64,000 bases of DNA from Tyto alba (Eukaryota > Chordata > Aves > Strigiformes > Tytonidae). The position numbers and the translations under genes were made by a program. Below are positions 37,142-51,149 of the stretch, piece by piece. Numbering within the stretch: the first letter of the stretch is position 1; every line of letters starts with the position of its first letter. The stretch lies in contig NW_024881279.1 of assembly GCF_018691265.1 (NCBI RefSeq), positions 8,833,243 to 8,897,242 of the forward strand, read 5' to 3'. The notes below the pieces were generated by a model. The model made no database searches. It was not told where the DNA came from and worked only from the letters and a program-made list of their open reading frames with translations.

Positions 37142-39630
37142 CTGGATCTCAGTTGAGGCTGAGACAAAGGAGACTTGAGGTATTTATGCATTTTTCCCTC
37201 CCAAGGCTCTGACAATTAAAAATGAGTTGTCACTGGCCCAAGCCCCATGAAAGCTGAGAATTTCAATCAATATTTCTGCCCCATTTCACTGCAGAGAGTG
37301 GGATGTAATTATTACAAATGTCATGGTAACAAACTTGGTAGTTTTCACAGTGACAGTTGCCACTGCAGAAATAGCACAACACAGAACAAAAATTACCTGT
37401 CAAGCATCTCATTATGTTCATCCAAATCCCACTTGTTCAATTCACCACTGGGCTGCACCTGACACAGCACTTCCAAATGCTCTTACAGATTACTCATGTC
37501 TATCTGTCTTGGGCCACAGACATTCTCCCATGGCCCACCTGAGCAGCTGGCACCTAGCTTCCCAAGGTCTAGAGGGATTTTAGTCCCTCCACGGAAAAGG
37601 TCTTGCTCCCAGTGTGAGACCATACTTTTCATTTAGGGTCTGGAGAGACTAAGGATCTTAAATAGCTAGTAGGGTTGAACAGGGCATCATGTGGAGGTGT
37701 CCAAGAGGAGACACATTGAATCCTGACTTTCTCTGGAGCTGAAGTGTCCTGTGTTATGACCTGCTCTTCACAGTGTAGGAGATGTGACTGTTCTACTAAA
37801 ATTGTAACTGAAGAGTCAGTGTATTCATTCAGGAAGCAGGAAATTTGGGTTAAATTTGCCTGTTTCCTCTGATCTAGTGCTTTCCAGAGCCCTGGGAAGT
37901 GCCCCAGAATTGTACCAGGCTGGGGAAATAGGAAAGCAGATGGGCATGCAGGCAAGCAAAAAGATACTTGGTCTCTCTCCTGATGAAGTAAAATTATTGT
38001 GCAAAGGAGAATTCAGGATTCATTGGGCCAGAGAGACTAAATCAATTTACCATGTTTGAGTATTTTAGAATCAAAGTGAGGTGACCTTGGACTATGTTGT
38101 CTCACGGGCACGGCTGAATGTGTCTTCTTTTGAACTAAAGTGGAACTGAGGTGCCTTAAACCACTGGATGGACAGTGGCATAGGACATGCTGGTGACAAA
38201 ATGTAACTGGCACACGGTGTTCCCTGAATGACACTGTGCTCGCCATAGCTGCCTGCCAGCAAAGCCAGCCAGGGAGGAGGAAACATCCTCCAGGGCTAAC
38301 CTCATTTTCTCTTCTTTGTGGTTTTGGTCCTAATGCAGAAAGTGACTTTTCTCTGCCTTTTGGACTTTAGGTCCGTGAGATGATTCATTCTGTTCTTTTT
38401 GCTTCAGAATAACCCAATAAATACATTACTGAATAGGCTTTTTATCTGATAATGAATAGGATTCTGATTAGATCACAAAATGCAGACAAAAAATTGTTTG
38501 CATCCTTTAGTGCTTCTCCTGAAGGGAAGGGTCTGATGTACACAAATGCTGGGCTATTAAGCAATCTTTTTTCCAGACCATAACTCACAAGGGGGAGTCA
38601 TATGTCTACTCTTCAGATCTTATACAGTAAGTTGCCTAATACTCTGAGCTTTACTTTAGCACCTTAAGCAAAGCACTGCTGAATAATATTTGTTATTATT
38701 TGCAACCCACAAAATCAGGAGGGTGGAGGAAAAAACAAATTTAGCTAAGGTAACAGTTCCAAATTCACAAGGACAATCTTCATTGAAAAAAAAATCAAAC
38801 ATGATGCCTTTCACTGTGTCTCAGAAAAACCCCTCTTTGAGTTAAGAAGTTTCAAAATGGTCAAATGTTTGGGTTTGAGCCAAACTGTCATTGATTTCAA
38901 CCATTTTTTTCTCGAGCACAAGAAAACTACTTAAATAAAACAAGACTTTTTACTATACCAAATATTTAAACCCTTTCCATCTCTTATTTTCGCTAGGAAG
39001 ACAGATTAGACAAATGCAGCCATTCGGATGTCTTGTTTTATTCACTAGCAAGAAAGTCCCTGCCACTTTCCAGAATGACATGCGAACTTGAAGTCAATAG
39101 CCCCTACATGTAAAAGACCAATCTATGCTCTAGTATAAGTTTATACCATATGAGAATTGTACTCAAGATATGATTCAAGCAGCTAAGAATGAACAAAGTA
39201 ACCTACAAAACAGCTATTGATTTCCCAAAGGGGTGCTTGCACTAGGAAATCAGTTGGCAGCATGCAGAATTAGGGCTTTAATTGCTCCTGAACCAAAACA
39301 AGGTGGAACTGTATTTTTAGCCTTTCACAGTACTGTTCACCATTGGAGAAATACTGGGATGGGTGCCTATAAATTGATGCAGCAGATCCTTTTGGCCTGA
39401 GCTACTAAGGGACTGACTATAGCTCAAGAAAGAAAATCTAAGAACCGGATGTATTTCACTTCTATTTTTTATTTTCTGATTAAATATTTTGCCAAGGCTG
39501 AACCTGAAAAGAGCAAAATTCCACCTGCTCTCTAAAAAGAGCAGCTCAGGGGTTTTTTTGTTTCACAGTTTTTAAAAAAGAAATGTGCTATCATTTGCCT
39601 AACACTTTTATTAGTGTTTATATGGACATC
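37142..39630. other. Unique non-coding DNA
   Basis: No gene was recognised. The stretch 38850-38915 shares AAAATGGTCAAATG / TTTCAACCATTTTT-type words with 23735-23850 and may be a fragment of the same unnamed degenerate repeat. Confidence 0.45.
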
Positions 39631-39634
39631 TGGA

Positions 39635-40040
39635 GGTGTGAGATTCTCCTTGTTTTCCACCTTATGTCTCCATCCCTCCTTTCATTTTTTCCCATCTAAT
39701 TAAATAAGTGGGGCTGAAAGGAGGAAATACCAAAACGAGGAGATTTTTTTTAGTTTACTATTTTGATCCCTCTTTCTCTCCCCAAAAAATTTTGCAAATT
39801 AAATCCCCAAATTATTATTATAAATCTCATTTCCCCTAAATTACAATGAGTCTTTTTGGCTGTGCTTTTCCTGCCAGGCTAATACTATTGAAACTATATA
39901 ATGCACGTTGGTTTTGGGCAGGCCGCTCTGCAGATGAAAAATAATTTTAATAAATAGAAGAAACTATTGGCAGAGGAAAACAATCTTGGTGTTTTTAACC
40001 TGCTACAAAACAATTTTCAGCCTTTGACCTTTCAGATCAG
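39635..40040. promoter_or_regulatory. Candidate conserved non-coding element
   Basis: An A/T-rich, repeat-free block containing CATCTAATTAAATAAGTGGG, TTTTGCAAATTAAATCCCC, AAATTATTATTATAAATCTC, GAAAAATAATTTTAATAAAT and GCCTTTGACCTTTCAG (a TGACCT nuclear-receptor half-site). The density of homeodomain-type TAAT cores with almost no simple-sequence character makes this the most enhancer-like stretch in the window by eye. Conservation is untested. Confidence 0.33.
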
Positions 40041-43000
40041 GAAACTCTGAGAAGCAGTCAAAACTAGTTTGTTTTCAGCTTTCTCCATCATTTATACCCA
40101 ATCTCTTATCCACCCACAAATTCACCCACTCCATTGCTAATAAAAACAGAACTCAATATCTTTGTCTCCTTGCTGTGTCTGTGCAGCTGATAGGCTCCCC
40201 ATTCCCCTGAAGCTGGAACGATTCCTCGTATCCACAGAGATGGGCAAAGGGAATTATTATGAAATGTTGAATTGCTAAAGCAGGAAAGGAGAACACATTG
40301 CCTGAGCTGAGGCAGAATGAGAAGGTGGAAATTAATGAGTCTGAGGGGGCTGTAGTCATCTCCTTGTGTGCTACCCGCATGGGGCATGTGCTTTTAGAAA
40401 CGGGAGGTGGTAACAACCATGGAGCTGTGTGTTCTTGCTGCCATGGTCCCTAGAAATTATAATTTTTCTACAAATATGAAATCTAACTTGCGATGGTTGA
40501 AGTGTCCCTGGACTAAGTTAATATGAAAAGAAGGTGGGAAAAGTTAGAGCATGAGAGCTGGATGAGTTCTTTGAAGCTTGGAGAATGCAAAATCACTTTT
40601 TTTAGTGGCTAATTTAAGGCCTTACCTCCATGTCCTTGGAGCCCTGTGTGGGCTGAAGTCACCTTAACTGCAGGGCTTTGTCTTCTGAACTCTTCATGGG
40701 GTTTCAGTGGCATAGCAGGAATAAAAGTTTAAGAACAAAACAGGAGAATCAACATTTTTTTCAGATGCTTGTGGATTTGCCCTCAAAGAGAAGAATATCC
40801 AGTCACAATCCAACTGGTAGACCTGTGCTCCTCCCTCTGTCCTGAAGTCTTTTCTGGGACATTTAGGCCAGGCTTCCACTGTGATGAGATTCAGAAGTAG
40901 CTTCACAAAGCTCAAAAGCCTCCCAGGAGGAAGCTCCTTTCTCTTTCACTCTTAGGAAAGCCCTGTGGTGTCCCTCTGATTGTTTCTCAGCAGACTCAGC
41001 TTCCAAGGCCTTCTCTCCAAACAGAGAGGGACATTTCTTTCACCTGTCTGTCCTCTTGTGTTTGGAGAAAGCTTTGAAAAGAAGCCACTTGTAGAGCATG
41101 TTTGGTAATAGGATGTGTCTCTGCTGCTTTGCAGTATGCATTCTATAAATGGCTTTGCTATGGCATTTAATCAATTGTTTCAGCTGTTTATTACCTTGTA
41201 TATCACAATGCAATGGAGATAGTTGCTTAAGTTACTTTTATTGAATCTGAAGTAAATACACAGGACCCACTCAGACTCCTTTGGGAAGAATATGCTTTGA
41301 ATACACTGAACGAAAACAGAGGCAGTGAAACTCTGTTCAAGAACAGAACAAATCTGTGTACAAAATTGGCTCTGTGCTTTGGAAAATCTGTACCACTGCC
41401 TTTGGGTGTACTGTGAGCTTCATCAGAGAAAAAATCTTTGCCTTTGCTGTTCATTCTTAGATGATTCCTGTAAAGCAGGGTTACCAAAGACAATGCCAGG
41501 AACTTTGGCTTCATTCTATCACAGTGACTGCAAGCAGTGAACAAAAAAGGATGTCTCAGAGCTCTTGGAAAATGGTTGGAGAAATCCCAGCAGTAAGGAC
41601 CAGTGAGTTCCAGCATCTGTAACCTCACAGGAGTCAGAGAGTTGAGGAATTTGGAAGGCCGTGTATTTATTTCCTTGGCTCCACTGATTTATCCTAAGTT
41701 TGTCTTAGTCATGTCTGACAGACACACAGATGGCCTGTGGCCAATTAACAATGAAGTGGAGATGTCACTATGCATCTCAACATAGGAAAGGATTGGAAAA
41801 GGCAAAAGGCACAGGGCATTCCTAGATGTAAAACTTGCTGAGAGCTCTGTTTGCCTTGACTGTTTGCTTACCCTCATGGGATGGAAAGAGCCACTTTGAG
41901 AGGCTATTTTTCCCCAGAGAGAGACAAATTATCTAGAGGCCACAGCTCCTGGCATCCCTGAAAGTCTGACTCCAGCTCTAACCAAAATCTGATTCCTTGT
42001 AGGCAAACACACAAAATCAAGAGTTGACAACCCTTCAGATAGACATGTGGCATCAGACTACAGGGACACAGGAGCCAAGCAGTGCATCCAGTCCTTGCTC
42101 AGGTTTCTATGGAGCTTCATATTAAGAGATTAGTAGATATCCTGCCTTCATCTGTGTTTTGAATTAGGACCAGAATGCTCAGCTGTTCGGATTTATTTTC
42201 ACTAGAAAATTTTTGTCCATATACCTCAGGCAGAATCTCTGCCCCAGCTGTGCCCTGGCACAGTGTTGCTGACATCATGTCCCAACCTCTGTGCCACACA
42301 CATTTCTGCACCCTGAGATAATGGCTGCAAGGTATGGACAGTTACAGAAAGTTAGAGTAGCCTGATAAAGGGGTGCCTTCGTGATAGTTAAAGACCTGGC
42401 AGGGTTACAGAGGTAGAATTGTCATCCTGGAGTCTCCAGGGTGTCACACGACCTGGCACACTGACAGCTTCGTTCTCTGATTTAAAGAAACCTCTAAAAA
42501 CAGGCAACTAGGATGTACCTGCTCTGTCTCAAGGAGCCAGACCCAAGTTCCCTCCACAGTGATCAATCACAGGGGTTCCCACTACCTGCAAGGAATGCTC
42601 CTATATGCTGAATATCATACTCACAATTTTAGGTTCACAGCAGTGACTATGTAGGTGAAGTACAAGCCTGGAGAAATTTTGTGAATTAATCTGTTTCAGG
42701 CAGTGAGCAGAAGACATGGGCTGCTCTCCCCTGATGCCTGCAAAGGCTCTGAAGGCAATGCAGTGGGCAGAGCAGTTCTGCTGTCGACTGCCCAGCCTCT
42801 CCCCAGCGTCTCTGCAGAGAGCTGCTGTCATACTTAGTAGAGCGTCTAATGTTTCCCGGCCAGCCAGTAAGACATTAGAGACAGAAATTCTGAGATGCCT
42901 CAAACTCTGGGGAACACTAGTCAGCAAGCTGCTGTCCAACAAGCAGCAGTAATCTGAAATAAATCACACAAGCCCAGCTTTTTCCAGCAGAGGCTTATTA

Positions 43001-43699
43001 TTCAAAAGGAAGGACACATCCAGGCAATGAAGCACGATGTTGCTAAATGGTTGGCTCAACACGGATGTGAGTAAATACAGTAAAACAAGTCCTGTTTTCC
43101 CCCCAGAGTGAAGATTCAGCCAAGTTTTTAAAAGGTGAGAGACCAAGCCCTGTGGGAAGAGGCAAGGGAATTTATTTCCTTTTCACTGTTTAAATTAGAG
43201 AAGTTGACCGCTGCCTGATCTAGTCTCACACCACTTGGGTCATGATTTTAAATGGCAGCTAGGAAATTTTCTGACTCAAAATTCTACTAGATCCCATTTA
43301 TTTTTCTGGAACAAAAGCTTCTCCTCCCATATTGCTTCTGTTTAAAACTCAGGTCATAGAAGCTACATCCCTGCAAGGATGCAGGACCAGGGGATATTCA
43401 GCAAGGTACCGTATCTCCTTCAGCCTCCTGCTACAAAGAAACCTGCCTGAAGCAAGGTACACACTATCCCCTGGTCAAATAATGGCATAATTATATTACT
43501 GCATATCTCCCTCCTGTAAGAATACCATGTTTCACATTCCTTCCAGTAAAAGCAAGGGTCTGATGAGAAAAGCATATTCCCGACTCTCAGCAGTTTGCCT
43601 CCTTGAGAGGCATTTGTCAGGTTGATTGTTCTGGTCATCCATCTTTGACGTGTCATTAATCAGTCATTATAGTACACATTCACAAACAGCAGGGCACAA
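40041..43699. other. Unique non-coding DNA
   Basis: The open frames are short (up to 133 codons) and show no recognisable domain. No repeat family was identified. Confidence 0.5.
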
Positions 43700-43995
43700 G
43701 GGCATTAAGAAAAGCTGATTTTAATTTTTCATGTTTATCATGTTCATAGTTCTCCATGACAGCAGGATGATTTCTTTCTGTTCTAAAAGACAATTGGGAA
43801 AATTAGTTGGTTTCAGTTTAACAAGGTAATGATTCAATTTAGCTGAGATCAAAGCAAGCAGTGTGGCAAATGTGGAATGGTGAAATTAAGTTACTTTATT
43901 AATGTACAATGCACTTCTCCATCTTGCAGCAGAATGATTGACCATCCATTAGGTTTACTGAGCTGCAATTAACAATTATCAGCAATAGCTCTTCC
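43700..43995. promoter_or_regulatory. Candidate conserved non-coding element
   Basis: A repeat-free block with GATTTTAATTTTTCATG, TTACTTTATTAATGTACAAT and GAGCTGCAATTAACAATTAT words (TAAT and CAATTA homeodomain cores). Enhancer-like by texture only. Confidence 0.25.
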
Positions 43996-46900
43996 TGGTA
44001 AGTAAGTAAAGGTCTGTATCATGTTCCTATTTCTAGACAGCAGCTGTTTTCACCTTGTGATCACATATGTGATGTAGGAGTACAATGTAGTGGCCAACTA
44101 TAGAAAGGCCGTCTTCTTTACCTGTGTCTTCTTTTTCTGATTGATGCATCATAGTAGAATGAAAAAATATGCATGTGCTATTGATCTACACTGTCATGCT
44201 GGTGGATAATTTGATGACTAGTAGTACTCTCAAATTTAGAGAAAATCAGAAAAAAAAATACATTTCTCATCCATTTTGGTGATTTGTTTGTCAGCCAACA
44301 ACCCCTCCTCATAAGACATTACTAGCAAAATCAGTGGTAGCCACTCTGTAACCAAAATGATCGACAGAGGAGGTGGAGTCTTTGGCGAGCTTTAACTGAT
44401 ATCTGACAGTGTGAGAAGTATTTAGACTCAGATTAGTACCTTATATGCATATATTTTCTTGTTACTTTCTGAGACAATTCTATGATCATTAACTTCTTGG
44501 ATGACAGTTATGTCACTTTATTCATTTTTTTCCTCCTTTGATCTTCATAAATGTAAGAGAATAGGATCTTTATTTATGTAGTATTCATCTGTTCCTGTTC
44601 CTTATTCCTCGTTCAGACTGATAAACCTACAGTCATCTGAAGCATGCCAAAGTATTTTTGTTTCAACAGAGGCTCCATGAATTTTATCCCACATAGGGGT
44701 TTGTATATGTATGCATATGCCTGTTCATTTCTTTGTCTGTCCTCCCTTAATGACTTTTGATCTTGCTGTCCAACTGAAAGCAAATTTGACAGCTGAGAAA
44801 ATTCTTAAATACATCAAGATTTTACGAGTCTTTTGAAAGTAGGTTGTCAGAGAGAGTAAAGAGATGCTATTAACAGAGAGAAGCTGCTGTTTCAACTCCT
44901 ACATCAAACAATCTACAAGAAACAACAATGTAATAAGAAGTTTAATTTAGCATTTACATCTTGTTAGACATCAGAGAATCTAGAAGACACATGTCCACAA
45001 CAATCCAGGCTTTCTGAATTGCTTCAGTTATGTTATGTATCTCTTATAATTCATCCTTGAATAAAGAAGCATTGCCTTTGCTGACAGAGTATGGCCTGAT
45101 AGAATATTGTGAACAAAAAAGCTAGCTTAAAATGGAAGGTCACAAGGAACACAAAGAAGGAAAACAGATCAATTCTGGGAGCTTCACGCAGCCATTGGTG
45201 CATGTTGCATAGGTTGTGAGAAGGGCAGTGGTAGCTGACTCCTGTGTGGGTCCTGTGTGATTGGGGTTGTGGCCGTGGCTCTCATCATCACTGCCACTGT
45301 CCTGGGAGCATAAGGAGCAGGTCAAATGGCACTACTTTTGACCTCAAAGTTGTTTTTACCAAGTCTTCTGTAACAAAATAAAATAGCCCAAATGAATTTC
45401 TCATTAAGAGACAGAGTGCATATCCAGGTTGCTTATTTCTAACACCCTAAACACCTTTAGACAGATTGTTTTGGGGTATTGCTAAATATTGCCTTAAATA
45501 TTCAATTTCTTTGCTACCTGTACTCCTGCAAGTAGGTGGGCCCATCTAAAGCTTGTCATTATTTGTTCTATGTTTTACCTATGTATAGTATGTATGCTAA
45601 ATACAGTTTGATTCACCGAGGAAATGCTTTTTGTTGTTGCTGTTGTTTGAATTTTGTTTTTAACGTTTTAAATTATACCTTTGCACATGAGTATGAATAT
45701 CTTTGTAATCTGCCACTAAATATTAAGCTACAAGAAAAAGCTTGCCAAGTAGAGATTTTTACTTGTTTAACTTGATTTTCCATGCTTGATGATCATACAG
45801 TTTAGTATTTGGTGAGCTGCATTTGACATCAGGAATGCTATTTACATTTAGTCAAACAGTTTGAAAGTTACTAAATTGGCCATATGTCTCAAAAATATGC
45901 ATGGCTTCTCCCCACATACACCTTTCCATCTTAGTGAATCTTTTATCAGAACAAATACTGGTTTTATCTGCACTGAGGAGCTGTCAGAAGCAGAGTCCTG
46001 GTACACAATATATTTACTCTGCCAAGATAAAATGACTGATGTCTCTATGCATGGGGACTTGGTATTTCTTCTGGGCAGTGCCATTTGGGAAAGATTTGAG
46101 TTCCTGCCTTATGCTAGAGCTTCTCATCTTGCTGTGCTTCATTGCTTTCTTGCCAGAGTCACTGGGGAAGATCTCTGCACTACCTTCTTTGAGAACTCTG
46201 TCCATCCTGATCAGCGTGACATGACTCATATGTAGGACAGTGACGACAGCAATGAAACTAAAATAAATACCTGCTCAGGAATTGGGATTTCACACAGACT
46301 GTAAAAGTATGTATTACGGATAATGGAAAATGTTCTAGTATTTCCATTTATGCCATATCCTAACAGTATGCATCAGTAAATACATCTGATGAATAGTAGG
46401 GATTCATAGGGGTTTTGGGTACTGGAGGTATATATCTCCTCCAGGAAGATGTTTTGACAATTTAAGTGACTGCTTTGCCCTCTCAAAGCAGGCAACCTGC
46501 AAGATCTAGTGGAAAGATGAGGAACCCTGTTTATAATAAACAATCTCAATCCTAAAAATACTTTACAAAATTAACATTGTAATAGATGATGACAGAAGAA
46601 AAAGACTCAGGAGGCTGTGCTTCCTCTTATAATTGTTATCATGTAAGTGAGATAAGGAGGACTCGATTCTCCCCTGGGAGATACCATAAAATAGATTATA
46701 TTCTTGCCACTGAGGCCATCACTGGATGTCTCTCCCAAGGGGGTCCTTCTCTCATAGTCAGTAGAACCACCGATCTTCTACAGCAATACACGATTTACTC
46801 TCTGATGTCAGGGTTAGCGCGACAGGTGGCAGTTTAGGCATGTTCCAGCAGAATAGGACATTGCTCTTCTCATGATAATAAAGAATATTTGTAGTTGGCT

Positions 46901-47175
46901 CTCAGTTCACTTCTCACTATTTTTCTGCATTCAGAGACAGTTTTAAGGGATTCACTTATCTCACTAAAATTTCTCTACTATGCCATGCAAGGAAACTAAT
47001 AAATCTACCATGTGTTTCTGAATCATATTCTATCAAATGCATTATCATCTTTTGAAAAGACAACAGTTCTCCTTCTCTCTGGAGAGATGACATTTCATCT
47101 CCAGGTGAGGCAATTACGGAGCTGATTGCAGAGGATGGAAGCTGCTGTATCAACTCCCTGATTAAAAACTTGATT
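43996..47175. other. Unique non-coding DNA
   Basis: A/T-rich unique sequence with open frames of at most 124 codons, none with a known domain. No repeat was confidently identified. Confidence 0.5.
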
Positions 47176-47179
47176 TGTA

Positions 47180-47480
47180 TTTATTTACATTTGATATGTG
47201 TTTTATTTAACTTTTCCATAACTAAATGCAATTGACACTCCATTGGGAGGTTTCACACAAACAACCCTTTCTCATTGTTGTCTTGGGTAGATGCCATTAA
47301 TGAGAAATATTAGAACCTTTCATTTTTCGATTGGGAATTGGAGCGTGATTTTTAGTGCTGCACCATATAAAATCACTGCATTCTTTCTCAGGCATTAAAA
47401 GATTTTTGATTCAGGCAATATATGTGTTTAAAAGAATGCACAAGAAGCTTTCCAGCACTTCTGAGCTCTGATATTTTTCC
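47180..47480. promoter_or_regulatory. Candidate conserved non-coding element
   Basis: A repeat-free block with ATGCCATTAATGAGAAATAT, TTTTCGATTGGGAATTGGAG, CGTGATTTTTAGTGCTGC and CCATATAAAATCACTGC words. It combines TAAT cores with rare CpGs. Enhancer-like by texture only. Confidence 0.25.
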
Positions 47481-48925
47481 GTTCACAATGTCATACCAGT
47501 GTTATATTCATCTATTACTCATTCCTTGTATAGCGCTTGAAATTGCTTTGCTAGCTAAGCTCCTTCCCTATTAACTGCAAAGATCATGAGGCTGAGTTAA
47601 AATGCCTTGTCTTTGCTGCCAAGTTCTTTAATCTACCAAAGAGTAACCCTCAGTGAATGGTTAGCTGGTCAATGTAGTCTTTGTGTCACAAACCCATTAG
47701 AAGTACCCCGTCTGAACAGGTATCTAATTTCTGGTTTGGGTTCCTGTGCACTGAGTGTGCATTTTAAAGTTTCCTCACCCTGGACACTGCAAAGACACTG
47801 TGCATTTGCTTCTACATGGTCTCCTGTGGGATGGGAATCCAAGGTGGTCATCCCCTTTACTCTGCCTTTGTTTCATTTCCATATGTATCCTAAATGCCTT
47901 ATCACTCAAGTTAGAAACACTAGTAGTAAATGTCACCATAACAACTTCAAAATATTAATTCAAATGTATAATATACCTGTTGTTTCCCCTAATCTTCATA
48001 TTTTGTGGGGAAAATGGAGCTGTTGAGGGCACCTTACCAGAGTGGAGCACAGTGGAAGCTGCTGCCAGACTTGCCTGTCAGGAGTGCCACGCTGACATGG
48101 GCAGCACAGGCAGGAAACTGCTCCAGATTAGGAGACTGCAGAAGCAACGCTGCCCCTCATCCTACTCCAAAGTAGTTGAGAAGAAAGCACATACGCTGTG
48201 CAGAGTATGTATGTATCATACGTGTAAATAGACTGGCGTGATTAGAATATTGTTAGGAACAGAGATTGTCAGGATGTCCATCAGCTACTTCCGTGGCTGT
48301 AGCTGCAGTGATTGAGTGAATTAATTAGCATTCCTTTCAGCTACTGGGATTTTAGACCTCTGCACTTAAAGAAAGGGTAGTTGTTGGGTGCTTTGTTTAC
48401 CCACCAAATTCTCTGGTGAGCTGTGTGCTCACTACAGTGCAAGGATTGATGCAGTCCACATGAGCGTGCACAAACATTTGACCTAAAAGTAACTAATTGT
48501 TTTTACTGATCAAGGGTAGAGCTGGAAGTGTGCCAATCTACCCTATAATTAGTAATGTTAATTAGTGGGGCTTCAGGCTGCCCCTGACTGACCATTTTGG
48601 CAGCAAATACAACACACAGCCTTAGCTCTTCATCTAGGGCTGAGAGAGGTAAAAAATACTCTTAGAAGATGATGATTGCAATGATATTTTGTAGGAGAAA
48701 TGTACATAACAGAGAATATTACTTACATTTTTCATGATCACAGATACCTCAACATCATTAGCTCCAAAGAGCTATACTGTTTTGAAGCTATGTCTTGCTG
48801 TCACTGCTCCTTCTCCATCAGTGTGACCATTAAGTTGTCAGTGCTTTGGGACATTTTCCCCTCAATACTTTAATCTCCACTAATTCAAAATGTTTCTGTT
48901 TTTATCCCTCATCCTTTTTTCTGAC
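47481..48925. other. Unique non-coding DNA
   Basis: No feature was recognised. The 139-codon open frame at 47607-48026 has no identifiable domain. Confidence 0.5.
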
Positions 48926-48929
48926 TTCC

Positions 48930-49300
48930 ACAGATCTTTTGCAATATTTCTGTCATCTCTAAAGTTTGATTGGCTTCCAAGGCAGCACCATCTGCCTATT
49001 TAACTAATATGCTTCTCATGCCTTCTTACTGATCGCTAAAGGTGATGTTAAATAAGAACAATCTTAAGACAGATTCCTCTGCTTTCTTTTTTAGCTACAT
49101 CTGACAATTTGATGCTTCAGAAATCTATCGTTACCCATTGTTTACCATCAGTCAGCCAATTTTCTGGCCAGATATGGTGCTCATATCCAGTTCTGTTGAA
49201 ATTATTTTTTTTCAGGGCAATTTATAGTCAATACAGAAGAAAATTAATCCTCTTGTAAGATAGGTGTGATGAATTGTTCTCTACTCATGCTTATCCTCTC
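48930..49300 (-). mobile_element. Probable CR1-type LINE fragment, RT region
   Basis: On the plus strand, ATTTCTGTCATCTCTAAAGT, GGTGATGTTAAATAAGAACA, ACCATCAGTCAGCCAATTTT and TGATGAATTGTTCTCTACTC follow, in order, the reverse of a well-known amniote CR1 ORF2 segment. That is the stretch around the reverse-transcriptase motif whose reverse reads GATGTTAAACAAGACTGG and the upstream CATGATTTGTTCTTGACAAA block. Heavily diverged, with no open frame left. Confidence 0.52.
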
Positions 49301-51149
49301 CACTGATAATGGAACAAGCTCTATATCCCACCTTAACTCCATAAAAATTTGTTAGATTAATATAAATGTCTATTTCTCTCCTACTTGTCTAAGATACTCT
49401 GTGGCTATTTTCTTTTTAATTTACTTGGAGAATTTAGTAGTGCAAAATGATGTTACCAATATCAGGCACTCTCAATTGAATTAATTACCACATTTTATAT
49501 TAACAGTGATTTATCTGAAAATGCCTGATAGAGAGTTAATAAACAGTAATATGTATTAAAAGCATATTTAACATTTGTTCGAAAATTGTTACATCACCAG
49601 CAGACGTTACCAAAGTTTGAAGACAATTTACTGACCTAGATAACAATCCGTGTGTTTAATTGAAGCATTTATTATTCACTTAGTAGTCTTTTATGAAGCA
49701 TTAAGAAAATAAATGGAATATGAAGTGTGACAGCAAGTTTTTCAGTAAGGTTTACACTAAAAGGACAAAAAAAACCCCAACTGTACATAAATTCTATTGA
49801 AACAGCACCAATTTATTATTATTTGTACTCTCAGCAGAGCATGTGAACCCACTAATGGTTTACATTCCCAGCTAGGCAAGAAAGTGATATTATCTTAGTA
49901 AGCCCTGGGGCTAGAAGGCTCCGATGAAGACCCTATTCTCACCATGCTAGGAAATAGAAACAAAGAGCGAAAAAAGTCCAACAGAAATCCCATCTAATAC
50001 TTTCTATTTTATTTTCCAATCTAGCCTATTTGAACTCGAATTGTCCTAAAAGATCACATCTAAGAAAAGAAGACCCAAACATTTTTTTGTAAAAGTCTGA
50101 TTTCAGGTAGCCTTTGTACTCTACATGTCAGCTGGTAAAAAGCACAATGAACCCTTCACTCCAGCAAAAGATAAAAGAAGAAAAATGGACAATGTACTTT
50201 TGTTTGAATATACTATGGTCACTGCATTGCCACCACTCTTCTTCCAAGCATGTTTTTCCCTGGAGTGTTTTCTTTCCAGAGGTCTCCATAACATTTGCCA
50301 TTATACTAGTATTCTTTTCATATTTACTCTGCTTTTGCAAGGCGCCACATGCAAAGGCAAGAAATTTGCCTGTGTAAGTAAAGGCCCTCCATGTTAAAAA
50401 CCCAAACAAAACAAAATAACAACAAAAAAAAAAAAGCAACCACAAAACAACAGTGGGATGAAGCAGCAGTGATTTTGTTCTTTGTAACGTTAAATCTCCT
50501 TCTCAAAATCAAGACAATAACTGTGGGCTGAAGAGTTAGAGGAATATATACTTTGAAAACAAAATAATTGACTTTTTTTTGTCCCTGACTTTCATGTATC
50601 CACAATACAAAACCCTTAGTTCTATGACTGGTGTAAACTGATTGCTATTGTTGGGGAAAATAACCAACAACTGAGACCTAAAACTGTGTATGGAGCTTGA
50701 AATGGTCTCATGCTGTAAATCATTCAAGACCTTCTAATAGCCAGTAAGGAAACTATTCATCTTTATTGTATGGACTGTCTTACAGGAAGAGGACTCCAGC
50801 ATTCAGTGCTGCTGTTTAAGTATTTTTCATCCATATGTAGAAATGTTAAGGAGGAATACCTTCTTGAAAATCATCAGAGCTTGATTAGTTGCCAGCTCTT
50901 GACATCATGGCCAGGAGCTTCACAGCAGCATCATCCAATGCTTCCTTGAGAGTAGGGCATGTCTCCTGCTGCTTGCTAGAGTCAGTGGAGTTTACAGCAG
51001 CAAGGAGACACTTTTTGAATCATTCTCCAGTAGTGATGAGGGGATGAAACACCTCTGGCATGATGCCAAAGGATAGGAAACCACTCCTGCTAGGAAGATG
51101 GCTTCTCAGCCAGCAGAGCCAGCCTGCTGTTGAGGGGGATAATCATGTA
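49301..51149. other. Unique non-coding DNA
   Basis: An A-rich low-complexity patch lies at about 50396-50450 (AACAAAA-type words). Otherwise this is unique sequence. Open frames reach 105 codons with no known domain. Confidence 0.5.
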
